DNA of 64,000 bases. Origin: Rothia sp. HMSC078H08 (GTDB lineage: Bacteria > Actinomycetota > Actinomycetes > Actinomycetales > Micrococcaceae). Positions 36,570-45,856 of this stretch are shown here, in pieces. Within the stretch, counting starts at the first letter, position 1; each line of letters opens with the position of its first letter. The translations under genes were made by a program, and so were the position numbers. The notes under the pieces are model-generated. The model saw nothing but the letters and a program-made list of their open reading frames with translations, was not told where the DNA came from and ran no database searches. Location of the stretch: contig NZ_KV795256.1 in assembly GCF_001808955.1 (NCBI RefSeq), positions 258,636 to 322,635 on the forward strand. The letters are read 5' to 3'.

Positions 36570-38189
36570 CTACCCTTCGTTCGTGGTCTGTTCGGTCGAA
36601 GTACGGTCGCCATTAGCGGCACCGTCCAGGTGAGCGGCAAGGTGGTCGCTCAAATCGGTGGTTTCAACAAAGTCACCGGCAGAAAGCCAGGTCGGTGCCT
36701 GCTCTTCCTCAGCGCCGAAAGTGTACTCGGCGAAAGCAACCTGGTCACCCAGAATGCCCAGCTTCGCCCCGTTCGAGGACTTGAAAAGCACAATGTCGCC
36801 GGGGCGAACCTCGGCGCGCAGAATCTGCTCTGCCTCCTCCGGGGTCTTCACCCAGGTCGCCTCATTACCCCAGGAGCCTTCCAGGTGAGCCGCATTGTAG
36901 GTGGGCTTCGTCTCGTCGCCCACAGCGATCAGCTTGGAAATGTTCATGCGCACCACGAGACGGCCGATACGGTCGTGCTCCTCCACGGAGGCGTCACCGA
37001 GCTCCAGCATGGCGCCCAGAACTGCCCAGGTGCGGTGGGGCTGACCGGTCGCCGGGTCAACGGTACGGCCCAGCTGCGCCAGAGTGCGCAGTGCAGCCGC
37101 CATCGACTCAGGGTTCGCGTTGTAGGCGTCGTTAATGACGGTCACGCCATCAGCGCGGTCGGTGCGCGCCATACGCCACTTCGAAGTTGCCGCTGCCTTA
37201 TTGAGCGCGCGAGCAATCTTCTCACCGGAAATACCGCTGTTGTAGGCGACAGTCGCCGCAGCCAGCAGGTTGTGCACGTGGTGCTCACCAATCAGCTGCG
37301 AGGAAATCTCGTACTCGCTACCGTCGGGCAGGCGCAGAGTGAACTCGGGGCAGCCAGCGTCGGTGGTGCGCAGGTTCAACGCCGCCACGTAGCGCTCGTA
37401 GGGCTGGCCGTTCGCGTCGGTCTTCTCGCCCACACCAAAGTAGGTAATGGGTGCAACCGAACGCGACGCCATGCGTAGCACGCGCTCATCGTCAGCGTTC
37501 AGCGCCAGGGAACCGGTCGGCTGAACACCCTCAGCCAGCTCACCCTTAGTGCGCTCAATATTGTCCACGCCACCGAACTCGCCAGCGTGCGCGGTACCAA
37601 CCTTCAGGATTGCACCGTGATCGGGGCGCGCAATATTCGCCAGGTACTCGATGTTACCCACACGGTCCGCACCCATCTCAATGACCAGGTAGCGGGTGGA
37701 CTCATCCGCACGGAAAACGGTCAGGGGCACGCCCACCTCACTGTTGTAGGAGCCGACCGGTGCAACGGTCGGGCCCTCCGGGGTGAAAATGGCGGCAAGA
37801 AGGTCCTTGGTGGTGGTCTTACCGGCAGAACCGGTAATACCGATAACGGTCAGCTCGCCCTGAGCGCGCATCTGCTCGATGGAGTAGCGCGCCAAATCGC
37901 CCATCGCCAGCACCACATCGGGCACCTGGATGCTCGGGTAGGGCACGCCCTGCTCATCGAGTACTTCACGCTCGACCAGAGCCAGGGTCGCGCCCCGCTC
38001 AAACGCCATGGGGATGAACCTGTGACCGTCAGTGACCGCACCGGGCTTCGCCACGAACAGGGTGCCGGTCTGCACCTCACGGGAGTCGGTAGTGGCGAAG
38101 TCTGCGTGCACCTGCTCCTCACGGCCCTCCAGGCCGATAGCGGTGCCGCCGGTTGCCTCAATAATCTGGGCGGCGCTGAGCTTAATCAT
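36570..38189 (-). CDS. murF: UDP-MurNAc-tripeptide--D-alanyl-D-alanine ligase
   Basis: 539 residues. MurF adds the D-Ala-D-Ala dipeptide. Motifs: IGITGSAGKTTTKDLLAAI, EMGADRVGNIEYLANIARPDHG, INDAYNANPESMAAALRTLA, and AVLGAMLELGDASVEEHDRIG. The start codon lies 8 bp inside the murE 3' end, with GGTGAAGA as ribosome site, so translation is probably coupled. A 60-residue acidic tail extends past the usual end. Confidence 0.96.
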   Translation of the reverse strand: MIKLSAAQIIEATGGTAIGLEGREEQVHADFATTDSREVQTGTLFVAKPGAVTDGHRFIPMAFERGATLALVEREVLDEQGVPYPSIQVPDVVLAMGDLARYSIEQMRAQGELTVIGITGSAGKTTTKDLLAAIFTPEGPTVAPVGSYNSEVGVPLTVFRADESTRYLVIEMGADRVGNIEYLANIARPDHGAILKVGTAHAGEFGGVDNIERTKGELAEGVQPTGSLALNADDERVLRMASRSVAPITYFGVGEKTDANGQPYERYVAALNLRTTDAGCPEFTLRLPDGSEYEISSQLIGEHHVHNLLAAATVAYNSGISGEKIARALNKAAATSKWRMARTDRADGVTVINDAYNANPESMAAALRTLAQLGRTVDPATGQPHRTWAVLGAMLELGDASVEEHDRIGRLVVRMNISKLIAVGDETKPTYNAAHLEGSWGNEATWVKTPEEAEQILRAEVRPGDIVLFKSSNGAKLGILGDQVAFAEYTFGAEEEQAPTWLSAGDFVETTDLSDHLAAHLDGAANGDRTSTEQTTNEG

Positions 38190-39927
38190 TCTTCACCATA
38201 CCTTCAGCGGTCTTAGAGTCACTTTCATCGAGCATGCGCTGGTAATCAGGCAGAATCTCGAAACCGTGCGCACGCAGGGCACGGGCGGTTTCAACACGGT
38301 CGTCCAGGGCGATATCCACGCCGTCAACATCCTGTTCGGTTTCGTGGCCGCGGCCAGCAATCAGGATGGCGTCGTGCTCGCCCGCCAGGGCAATTGCCGC
38401 ATCAATAGCGGCGGCACGCGGAGAAATGTTCAGGATCTGGGTGGCTCGGCGGTTCTCAGCCTTCTGCGCGCCCTCCTCAACGGCGGCACGAATCGGAGCC
38501 GGGTCCTCACCGTGCGGGTCGTCATCAGTCACGACAACAATATCTGCGTTCTGCGCAGCAATCGCACCCATAATCGGGCGTTTGAGCTGGTCACGCTCGC
38601 CGGTCGCGCCGAAAACAATCATGACCTTACCGTCGCCGGGGCGGTCCATTGCCTCCAGGGCACGGGTCAGACCGTCCGGGTTGTGGGCGAAGTCCACAAT
38701 CGCGTGCGGAGCCAAAGAAATCAGCTGCATACGACCCGGCACCACCGGAGTCAGAGCCGCACCGGAGACCAGCTCAGGCAGCAGACGCTCACGCTCAGCA
38801 GAGTCAGTATCCAGGTACGCCATGAGGGCCGCCAGCGCAGCATTCGAAACGTTAAAGTCAGCGGGCAGACCGGTGTAGCATTCAACGCTCTCACCTGCGC
38901 CATTAGCCACGTGGAAGCGGTGGCCCAGGCCCTCACGCTGAACCTTCACCACAGCCCAGTCGCGGGCACCAAACTCTGCGGGTACCTCAGCCAGACCGGC
39001 ACCGCGAGCAGTCACCAGACGGTGCACCTGCTGCGCACCCATCTGCTCGCAAGCGGCGGAGAACATCTTCTCGCCCCACTCGTCATCAGCAGTAATCACA
39101 GCCAGCTCGGCACGTTCGGGGGTGAACAGCTGAGCCTTCGATTCGAAATAATGCTCCATGGTGCCGTGCAGATCCAGGTGGTCCTGGGTCAGATTCGTAA
39201 AGCCTGCAACCGCGTACTTCACACCGTCCACACGGTGGTAATCAATCGCGTGCGAAGACACCTCCATCGCCGCGCAACGCACCTGTTGCTGACCCATAAT
39301 CGTCAGCAGAGAATGCACGTGAGGAGACTCCGGGGTGGTCATCTTCGAAGGAACCGACACACCATCAATCAGAATCTGAATAGTGCCAATCAGACCGGTC
39401 TTCACACCCAGGCCGGTGCGGAACACCGACTCCAGCATGTAGGTGGAGGTGGTCTTACCGTTCGTACCGGTCACCGCGTAACGATGGGTAGCGGGGAACG
39501 ACGCCGAACCATAAATCAGCGCAGCCAACGGACCGACATACTCGCGCAGGTTCTCAGTCACCAGGACAGGCACCGGCGCCTCACCCAGCAGCTGCGCACC
39601 GGCAGCATCCGTCAAAATAGCGGAAGCACCCAGATTCAACGCGGCCTCAGCAAACTGCGCACCGTGCACCTTCGCACCGGGCAGAGCCACGTACAGGTCC
39701 TGCGGGCGCACGCCTCGGGAGTCCATGCTAATACCGGTAACCTCAACAGAATCACCGGATTCAGAACCCTGAACGCCACTAGCCAGCTGGGAACTCACCT
39801 GAGCACCCAATCCCTGCAGATGTTCGCGAAGGTGCGCCAAACTCACCGGGCGCACAGAATTCGGGCGCAGAGTCTGAGCGTCGCCGCCCAGCAGGTTCTG
39901 GCCGGGTGCGTGAGATGCGGTATCCAT
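38182..39927 (-). CDS. murE: UDP-MurNAc-dipeptide ligase (probably L-lysine-adding)
   Basis: 581 residues from the ATG at 39927, which has AGAAGGACG upstream. MurE adds the third amino acid of the stem peptide. TGTNGKTSTYMLES (ATP site), TNLTQDHLDLHGTMEHYFESK (with the carbamylated Lys) and DFAHNPDGL are conserved. The residue-selecting loop reads TDDDPHGEDP rather than the DNPR of diaminopimelate-specific enzymes. Absence of that Arg fits the L-lysine peptidoglycan known for Rothia; the specificity is inferred, not proven. It overlaps murF by 8 bp. Confidence 0.93.
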   Translation of the reverse strand: MDTASHAPGQNLLGGDAQTLRPNSVRPVSLAHLREHLQGLGAQVSSQLASGVQGSESGDSVEVTGISMDSRGVRPQDLYVALPGAKVHGAQFAEAALNLGASAILTDAAGAQLLGEAPVPVLVTENLREYVGPLAALIYGSASFPATHRYAVTGTNGKTTSTYMLESVFRTGLGVKTGLIGTIQILIDGVSVPSKMTTPESPHVHSLLTIMGQQQVRCAAMEVSSHAIDYHRVDGVKYAVAGFTNLTQDHLDLHGTMEHYFESKAQLFTPERAELAVITADDEWGEKMFSAACEQMGAQQVHRLVTARGAGLAEVPAEFGARDWAVVKVQREGLGHRFHVANGAGESVECYTGLPADFNVSNAALAALMAYLDTDSAERERLLPELVSGAALTPVVPGRMQLISLAPHAIVDFAHNPDGLTRALEAMDRPGDGKVMIVFGATGERDQLKRPIMGAIAAQNADIVVVTDDDPHGEDPAPIRAAVEEGAQKAENRRATQILNISPRAAAIDAAIALAGEHDAILIAGRGHETEQDVDGVDIALDDRVETARALRAHGFEILPDYQRMLDESDSKTAEGMVKND

Positions 39928-40095
39928 CGTCCTTCTTTCCTCTCCGCTGTCCGAAGCGGTGAGCTCTGTATGGTCAATGCGCTCAAGGCACACAGGGTCA
40001 TTCAATATTCTACGGGCTTTAGGCTTCGACAGGTGTTCAGTCCCGGGGCTTCTTCATCACGAATCAGCTACCGGGAACCTCTCCCCCGCTCGCCT

Positions 40096-41961
40096 TTAGC
40101 TCGTCTTATTGGGGCTATCCTCAGCAAAAAGCGGAATCAACTCCGGTTCACCGGTAGAACGCGGCACATTATAGGTGTGCAGGGTCTTCTCCATAATCTT
40201 GGAGAACTCAGCCGTCGTACCGTTCGCACCCACGCTACCCTCAGGACGCTGCATGGTCACCGCCACCAAGAACTGCGGGTTCTCAATCGGCGCCACACCA
40301 ATAAAGGACGTCGTGTTGCCGTCGTAGCCGCCCTTCTCACTCGGAGTTTCCGCAGTACCGGTCTTACCGCCCACGCGGTAGCCGGTCACCTTCGCCGGAC
40401 GGGCGTGGCCTTGCTCCACCACATTCTCCATGAGAGTCAGGCAGGAAGCGGCAGTCTCCTCGCTGACCATGCGTTCGCCAGGCTCTACGGCACGCTTATG
40501 TTCGGTACCGTCGGCGTCAATGATCGCGTCCACAATGCGCGGCTTCAGACGAACGCCCTTATTGCCCAGCGCCTGGAAAATCATGGCGGTCTGCAGCGGA
40601 GTCTGCGCAACACCCTGACCGAACAGCACAGTGTACTGCTGACGGCCATCCCAATCACGCCAATCAGCGATTATACCCTGCTCCTCACCGGTCAGCTCAA
40701 TGCCGGTAAACTCGCCGACGCCGTACTTCTTCAACCAGTTGTAGCGCTCTTCCTTGCTGAGCTTCTGACCGACCAGCACCGTACCGGTGTTCATCGAGTC
40801 ATGAATAATGCCCGAGAAAGTACGCCGCTGCGCCCCGTGCTCAAACGCATCCTTGAAAGTCTGGCCGTCAATCGTGAGGGTCGCGGGCACATCATACACG
40901 CTAGTCGGGGTGGTCAGGCCCTGCTCAATCAGCGCCGAAGCAGTTAGCATCTTCTCGGTCGAACCGGGCTCCACGCTCTGCGAAATAGCGCGCGGGGTCA
41001 TGTCCGCCGCGTCCTCAATGGTTGCCGCGCCCGGGTCCATCGTGGAGGAATCAGCAAGAGCCAAAATGGAGCCGTCACGCACATCCATAACAATGGCGGT
41101 ACACCATTCAGCTTTCAGCTCCTCGGCGCGGGCACGCACCACCTGCTGCGCAAAATACTGCACATCACGGTTAATGGTTAGGCGAATATTCTTACCGTCC
41201 ACCGCCAGGCGCTGCTCTTCCTTCGCTACGGGGATACGCACGCCATCAGCGCTAATCTCGTAGGTGCGCTCACCGGGGGTACCGGCAAGCTCCTTCTCAA
41301 AGACACGCTCAATGCCCACGGAGTAGTTACGGGACACCGTACCGCCCGTACCGTTGCCGTCTGCCTCTTCAACAATGTTGTACTTACCGACCACGGAACC
41401 GCCCACACTACCGTTGGGGTACAGGCGCTGAGAGAACGCCTCACCGTAGATGAAGGGCGCACCCAGGGCATCAATCTTATTGAAAATTTCCGGGGTGATA
41501 TTTGCCTTAATCACCGAGTACTTGGAGGTGCCGTCCAGCTTGGACTTGATGAACTCGTCGGTAATGCCCGGGTCAACGGTCTTGAGAATATCGACCATCT
41601 CGTACACCAGCTGGTTGGGGGTGACCTCAATCTTCTGGGTGCGGTCCTCGTTGTAACGCTTGAAGGTCGCCACGGCACTCTGATCAGCGGTCAGGTTATA
41701 GCGCTGCACAGTACGCGCCATGACATTGCCGTTGATATCCAGAATCTGGCCGCGCACAGCAGGCAGCACCTGGGAGCGCAAACGCTTCTGACGGGACGCA
41801 TTCGCCACCGCACCGGGATCAAAGCCCTGGCGGATAAACAGATTCGCACCAATGACGCCCAGAGCACAGGTGGCAGCGGCGCCGGCGACAAAGCCACGGC
41901 GGGTCAGGTCCGGCTGACCGGATGCCGATTCGTTCGCGTTCTTACGCGCGTCGGAGCTCAT
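40096..41961 (-). CDS. ftsI: Septal transpeptidase (PBP3/FtsI) with a Tat-like N-terminus
   Basis: 621 residues from the ATG at 41961 (AAAGGACC upstream). FtsI cross-links septal peptidoglycan. The penicillin-binding motifs are visible: S-T-E-K near residue 329, S-M-N in IHDSMNTGTV, and K-T-G in GGKTGTAETP near 537. The N-terminal pedestal (QVLPAVRGQILDINGNVMA) precedes them. The single N-terminal hydrophobic stretch is preceded by DLTRRGFVAGAAA, which fits the twin-arginine consensus unusually well for an FtsI. It lies between ftsL and murE. Confidence 0.95.
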   Translation of the reverse strand: MSSDARKNANESASGQPDLTRRGFVAGAAATCALGVIGANLFIRQGFDPGAVANASRQKRLRSQVLPAVRGQILDINGNVMARTVQRYNLTADQSAVATFKRYNEDRTQKIEVTPNQLVYEMVDILKTVDPGITDEFIKSKLDGTSKYSVIKANITPEIFNKIDALGAPFIYGEAFSQRLYPNGSVGGSVVGKYNIVEEADGNGTGGTVSRNYSVGIERVFEKELAGTPGERTYEISADGVRIPVAKEEQRLAVDGKNIRLTINRDVQYFAQQVVRARAEELKAEWCTAIVMDVRDGSILALADSSTMDPGAATIEDAADMTPRAISQSVEPGSTEKMLTASALIEQGLTTPTSVYDVPATLTIDGQTFKDAFEHGAQRRTFSGIIHDSMNTGTVLVGQKLSKEERYNWLKKYGVGEFTGIELTGEEQGIIADWRDWDGRQQYTVLFGQGVAQTPLQTAMIFQALGNKGVRLKPRIVDAIIDADGTEHKRAVEPGERMVSEETAASCLTLMENVVEQGHARPAKVTGYRVGGKTGTAETPSEKGGYDGNTTSFIGVAPIENPQFLVAVTMQRPEGSVGANGTTAEFSKIMEKTLHTYNVPRSTGEPELIPLFAEDSPNKTS

Positions 41962-42023
41962 GCGGTGGTCCTTTCGCTGGTCTAGTCTATCGGTGATGCT
42001 ACGCATCCTGTGGTCAATATTGT

Positions 42024-43040
42024 TTATCGTGCAACCTGGCTTGCCGCGGGGCTAGCTGCGGGCTGCTGAGCGGCGCTCGGTGCGGCGGAAGCAGCCGGGC
42101 TAGCAGGGGCGCTATTCGCCGGTGCGGGGTTGGCCTGCTGAGCGGGGTTGGCCTGCTGAGCGGGGTTAGCCTGCTGCGCGGGGCTTGCCGAGGCGCTTGC
42201 AGATGCCTTTGCCGTAGCGCTCGCCTGGCTGTGTCGCTGCTGAACAGACTTGTCAGCATCCACAATGCCCTTGGCGTAGCTTTCTTCCGAACCCGCTGCC
42301 GGCGGCGAAATCAGGTTCTCCTGCTTGGATCCTTCAATACCGGTGGGGCTTGCAGCCGGGGCGGGGGTGCCCTCAATCGTGGAAGTCTGCAGGTTCAGGG
42401 TCGCCTGCGAAGAGCTCACAAACATGCCCAGGGTACTGGCGCGTATCGCCAAATCCTGCGGGGCTTCCTTGAAACCAATCTCCTGCTGCAGCGCCTGGTT
42501 CTCCTGCACGAGGCGCTGTTCCTGCGCGCGCAAATCCACCATGTCGTACTGTCGGGTCACAATCAGCACGTTAAGCAGCAGAATAAAAATCAGGGTCAGC
42601 GGAATTGCCGCAAAAACAGCGAGCATGGTGGGCGGGCTGAGCTTACGGGCTCGGCGGCGCACAGTGGACAGCGGGTTACGCTGCTTGGGCTTCGTTTCGC
42701 GTGCTTCTTCGGTGCGTGCTGCCGCACGGACGCTCGAGGGAACACGGCTCGCGTTCGTTGAGGTGCGCTTACCACCGTGAGATGCGGCGGTGCTGACGGG
42801 GCGGACCACCGGCTGGGAGGCGGTGACCGGCTCCAGACGCGCGGTGCGAGTGCGACCGGAGTGGGCGCGAGTGGAGGCGCGGCTCGCCCCGGTAGAGCCG
42901 CCGGTAGAGCCAGTAGAGGATGCGCGGGTAGAGCCAACGGCGCCGGGGGTGCCGGCGGCAGGGCGCGAGGAACCGGCGCGTCGACTCCGCGGGGCGCCCT
43001 GGGTGCGGGTGGGGCGCTGGGATGCGTGCTGGGTGCTCAC
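42024..43040 (-). CDS. ftsL: FtsL-like division protein with extended tails
   Basis: 338 residues from a GTG (GAAGAAG upstream). The layout is that of FtsL/DivIC: a basic, Ser/Thr/Arg/Ala-rich cytoplasmic region (1-130), one membrane helix (about 133-157, LAVFAAIPLTLIFILLLNVLIV), and a short leucine-zipper-like coiled coil (DLRAQEQRLVQENQALQQEI) ending with the conserved LAIRASTLGM. Beyond this an outside tail of about 140 residues is rich in Ala, Pro, Ser and Gln and contains three copies of the heptapeptide AQQANPA. FtsL is normally about 100 residues. Identity rests on topology and its place between rsmH and ftsI. Confidence 0.85.
   Translation of the reverse strand: MSTQHASQRPTRTQGAPRSRRAGSSRPAAGTPGAVGSTRASSTGSTGGSTGASRASTRAHSGRTRTARLEPVTASQPVVRPVSTAASHGGKRTSTNASRVPSSVRAAARTEEARETKPKQRNPLSTVRRRARKLSPPTMLAVFAAIPLTLIFILLLNVLIVTRQYDMVDLRAQEQRLVQENQALQQEIGFKEAPQDLAIRASTLGMFVSSSQATLNLQTSTIEGTPAPAASPTGIEGSKQENLISPPAAGSEESYAKGIVDADKSVQQRHSQASATAKASASASASPAQQANPAQQANPAQQANPAPANSAPASPAASAAPSAAQQPAASPAASQVAR
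42117..42182. repeat. 21-bp tandem repeat x 3 within ftsL
   Basis: Three 21-bp units of the type GGGGTTGGCCTGCTGAGC encode AQQANPA repeats in the outside tail of FtsL. The reading frame is kept. The limits are approximate. Confidence 0.75.
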
Positions 43041-43060
43041 TCTTCTTCGCTTTCTGTCTT

Positions 43061-44125
43061 CTACTTGGCGGGGATGCGGATCTTCTCGGCGGCGCGCAGC
43101 TTGGCGCTGGCGGCGCGGGAGTTCTGTTCGATTTCCTCGTCGGTAGGCGGTTCGGCGCCGCGGGTAATGAATTTGACGGTGGGCTTGTGTTCTTCAAGCT
43201 CTACCGGGAAGCCCTTGGGCGCCTTGGAGGTTGCCTCTGCGGTCAGTGCCCTCTTGACGATTTTGTCTTCGAGGCTGTGGTAGCTCATGGCAACGAATCG
43301 GCCGCCAAGGTTGAGCGCCTCCAGGGCCGCCGGTACGGCGCGTTCGAGGGCTTCCAGTTCGTGGTTCACTTCGATGCGCAACGCCTGGAAGGTGCGCTTG
43401 GCGGGGTGGCCGCCGGTACGCTGCGCGGCGACGGGCACAGCCTTCTGGATAATGCGCACGAGCTCACCGGTGGTTTCCAGGGGTGCGTTGGCGCGGGCGG
43501 TGCAGATGGCGCGGGCGATACGCGATGCGAACTTCTCTTCGCCCCAGTTGCGGATAATGCGGCGCAGCTGGTCTTCGCTGTATTCGTTGACGACGATGCG
43601 GGCGGTGAGCTCGTCTTCGGAGTTCATGCGCATGTCCAGGGGCGCGTCGTAGGAGTAGGCGAAGCCTCGGGTGCGTTCGTCCAGCTGCATGGAGGAGACG
43701 CCCAGGTCCATCAGGATGCCGTCGATGCCCTGCACGCCGGCAGCTTCCATGGCGCGGTCAATCTCATCGTAGACGGCGTGGACGGGTACGAAGCGGTCAC
43801 CGAAGCGTGCCAGGCGTTCGCCGGCAATGGCGTGCGCCTGCAGGTCGCGGTCAATACCGATGAGTACAAGGTTTTCGAAGCGTTCGAGCAGCGCCTCGGA
43901 GTGGCCACCCATACCGAGGGTGCCATCAATAACGTAGGCGGTGCCGCGCTCCTCAACGGCGCGTTCAATGCCGGGTGCCAGCAGGTTAATGCAGCGGTCC
44001 AGCATGACGGGCACGTGGCGTTCGCTGGCTTCACGCTGGGAGAGGTTCTCAATGGATGCGCCGGTGACCTTGGCGGCAGCGCCGGATGCGGTCGTACCGG
44101 TTTCGGGGGCGTGGTCTACGCTCAT
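43061..44125 (-). CDS. rsmH: 16S rRNA m4C1402 methyltransferase
   Basis: 354 residues from the ATG at 44125 (CAGGAGCACCC upstream); an in-frame start 90 bp earlier lacks a site. RsmH (MraW) N4-methylates C1402 in 16S rRNA using S-adenosylmethionine. Motifs: [31 protein letters not shown] (SAM-binding), [32 protein letters not shown] and [15 protein letters not shown]. It follows mraZ after about 100 bp and precedes ftsL, the canonical dcw order. Confidence 0.96.
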   Translation of the reverse strand: MSVDHAPETGTTASGAAAKVTGASIENLSQREASERHVPVMLDRCINLLAPGIERAVEERGTAYVIDGTLGMGGHSEALLERFENLVLIGIDRDLQAHAIAGERLARFGDRFVPVHAVYDEIDRAMEAAGVQGIDGILMDLGVSSMQLDERTRGFAYSYDAPLDMRMNSEDELTARIVVNEYSEDQLRRIIRNWGEEKFASRIARAICTARANAPLETTGELVRIIQKAVPVAAQRTGGHPAKRTFQALRIEVNHELEALERAVPAALEALNLGGRFVAMSYHSLEDKIVKRALTAEATSKAPKGFPVELEEHKPTVKFITRGAEPPTDEEIEQNSRAASAKLRAAEKIRIPAK

Positions 44126-44229
44126 GGGTGCTCCTGTGAGAGTTTGTCCTGCGGGAAAGCTTACGGAAGAGTGGTGCGGTAGTGGTAGAGAGATGCCTGG
44201 CGGTAGCCATCGCACCGGCGGGGTGCCGA

Positions 44230-44661
44230 CTAGAGTAGCGGGCTGAACGGGTCCTCGTCGAGGGCAGCGAATTCAGCTTCGGTGCGGGCGAGGTATTCCT
44301 CCCAGGCGGCTGCATCCCAGATTTCTGCGCGGGTACCGGATCCGATGACGACGAGGTTGTCGGTCAGTCCTGCGTATTGGCGCAGTATCGGCGGGATGGT
44401 GATGCGTCCCTGCTTGTCGGGCAGTTCGTCTGAGGCTCCTGAGAGGAAGACTCGCAGGAAGTCTCGGGCGGCTCGTCCGGGCAGGGGCGCGGTGCGCATC
44501 CGTTCGTGGATGCGTTCAAATTCTGCGGCGGGGAAAACGTACAGGCATCGTTCTTGACCGCGGGGCAGAACGAGGCCTGCTGAGAGTTCCTCACGGAATT
44601 TGGCGGGAAGGATGATGCGTCCTTTGGCGTCCATTCGTGGTGAGTAGGTACCTAAGAACAT
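44230..44661 (-). CDS. mraZ: dcw-cluster regulator MraZ
   Basis: 143 residues with two AbrB-like halves, [20 protein letters not shown] and [17 protein letters not shown], as usual. MraZ binds repeats in its own promoter and controls the dcw cluster. GAGGTGAAGTGA precedes the ATG. About 165 bp upstream there is a purine-rich repeat region that is very likely its operator. First gene of the long minus-strand division operon. Confidence 0.96.
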   Translation of the reverse strand: MFLGTYSPRMDAKGRIILPAKFREELSAGLVLPRGQERCLYVFPAAEFERIHERMRTAPLPGRAARDFLRVFLSGASDELPDKQGRITIPPILRQYAGLTDNLVVIGSGTRAEIWDAAAWEEYLARTEAEFAALDEDPFSPLL

Positions 44662-45089
44662 TCACTTCACCTCCCCGATGTGTGCCCCTGATGTGTGCCG
44701 TTGTGCTGAAGCCTGCGGGAGCGTGGTTGCTCCACACATCCTGTAGGTGCCGGTGGCGGGGTGTGCCGGGCCGACGCCTCCGCCGTCTGTTTGAGGGCAC
44801 GGCGATAGGACTGACTTTCAGCTTTCCCCTCCACTTTACCCCACTTTCCACCACCTACCCCACCCGGCAGAGTATCTTTTAGTGTTTTTATGCTCTCTTC
44901 TGCATTTTTAACGCTGCCGCACAGCTTCTACACAGCTTCGGGCGTTTCCGCTCAGCGGGCCGCCTTCATCATGTTTGCTATGCCCTGACTCAAGTACAGA
45001 GTCAATGACGGGGCCAGTTGCAGCAGTCAGTGTGCCCCATCCGTCCGCCTCTAAAACATCCTTCTCTCACTGGTTCGGGCATAGAAAAA
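44662..45089. other. Spacer upstream of mraZ
   Basis: No gene is seen. It carries the mraZ promoter region and operator (44826-44866). A minus-strand GATACT just upstream of the operator is a candidate -10 without a clear -35. Confidence 0.5.
44826..44866 (-). promoter_or_regulatory. Probable MraZ operator (GTGG boxes)
   Basis: On the minus strand the sequence contains GGTGGGG, AGGTGGTGG, AAAGTGGGGT and AAAGTGGAGGGG at roughly 10-bp intervals. This matches the repeated GTGG-type boxes known to bind MraZ in front of mraZ. Control by autorepression is inferred from the family. Confidence 0.75.
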
Positions 45090-45117
45090 GCGGAAGGTAA
45101 GAATTCTTACCTTCCGC
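45090..45117 (-). terminator. Terminator of the dinB-DUF3040 unit
   Basis: A perfect 28-nt palindrome (gcggaaggtaagaa / ttcttaccttccgc) is followed on the minus strand by TTTTTCT. It lies about 100 bp after the DUF3040 gene. Confidence 0.85.
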
Positions 45118-45214
45118 CTGTGAAGTCTTGATGAAGTCTTAAGACCCTAGAGAGTACGGATGCTCAGCCACGAGAAATACTAGCCGTGAGAAAAACTATT
45201 GCACCAAAGCAGTA

Positions 45215-45616
45215 CTAGAACTGGCCGTTATTGCGTTCGTCCCAGCGGTTCTCCAGGCGGTTCATGAAGGAAGACTGATCCTTCTGCTCGCGCTGACGCA
45301 CACGGGCTGCGCCTTCTGCCTTACCGCCGAGGAAGGAATCCACCGGGGTCTTCTTGCTGGTGGTTGCGAAGTACACGCCACCGGCCGCGAAGAGGAAGCC
45401 GAATACGCCCAGCCAAATCATGTTAGATGCGACCGCGCCAATAATGATGCCCAGGCCGATGAGAACGAAGAGAATACCGAGAGCCAAATGGCGAGCACTA
45501 AAAACCGGCGCAGTATTGCCGGTTGAAGACATGGAGGAGGCAAAGTGCGGATCCTCATTGCTCATGAGTTCTTCAAGCTGGTCCAGAACCTTCTGTTCGC
45601 GCTCGGACAGTGCCAT
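45215..45616 (-). CDS. DUF3040 membrane protein
   Basis: 133 residues from the ATG at 45616 (AAAGGAG upstream). MALSEREQKVLDQLEELM at the start and DPHFA near residue 20 are the hallmarks of DUF3040, an actinobacterial family found near mraZ. Two membrane helices follow (about 43-63 and 66-87). The C-terminal 45 residues are charged and probably cytoplasmic. The function is unknown; a link to division is suggested only by conserved position. Confidence 0.88.
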   Translation of the reverse strand: MALSEREQKVLDQLEELMSNEDPHFASSMSSTGNTAPVFSARHLALGILFVLIGLGIIIGAVASNMIWLGVFGFLFAAGGVYFATTSKKTPVDSFLGGKAEGAARVRQREQKDQSSFMNRLENRWDERNNGQF

Positions 45617-45672
45617 CGTTTTCTCCTTTGAGGTGTCTCTGCTCAAGATGACGTCGGTATCAGCCGGGTTAG

Positions 45673-45825
45673 CTAGTGCATCAGCTGGCGCGGTGAGCGC
45701 TTCTTCCCGTCGTATGCTTCCCATGGTACCGCGCCGGGTGGGGTTGGCGCATTCTTTTCAGGCAGAAGCGCCTTAAGGTCTTCTGTGGAGGGTGCCATCC
45801 TTTCGGCGGAGCTTTCCCTCAGCAT
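45673..45825 (-). CDS. Small conserved-looking protein, unknown
   Basis: 50 residues (MLRESSAERMAPSTEDLKAL ... RQLMH) from the ATG at 45825, which has GGAAGGGAACT upstream. It starts 31 bp after dinB and ends 56 bp before the DUF3040 gene on the same strand. The second half (PPGAVPWEAYDGKKRSPRQL) is proline-rich then basic. No membrane segment is seen. I do not recognise the family; reality of the gene rests on the ribosome site and packing. Confidence 0.55.
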   Translation of the reverse strand: MLRESSAERMAPSTEDLKALLPEKNAPTPPGAVPWEAYDGKKRSPRQLMH

Positions 45826-45856
45826 AGTTCCCTTCCTCAGCCTTTTGCCCAGTCTT

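Noticed and set aside
42117..42182. CRISPR-like array
   Set aside because: The repeats are directly adjacent without spacers and lie in frame within ftsL.
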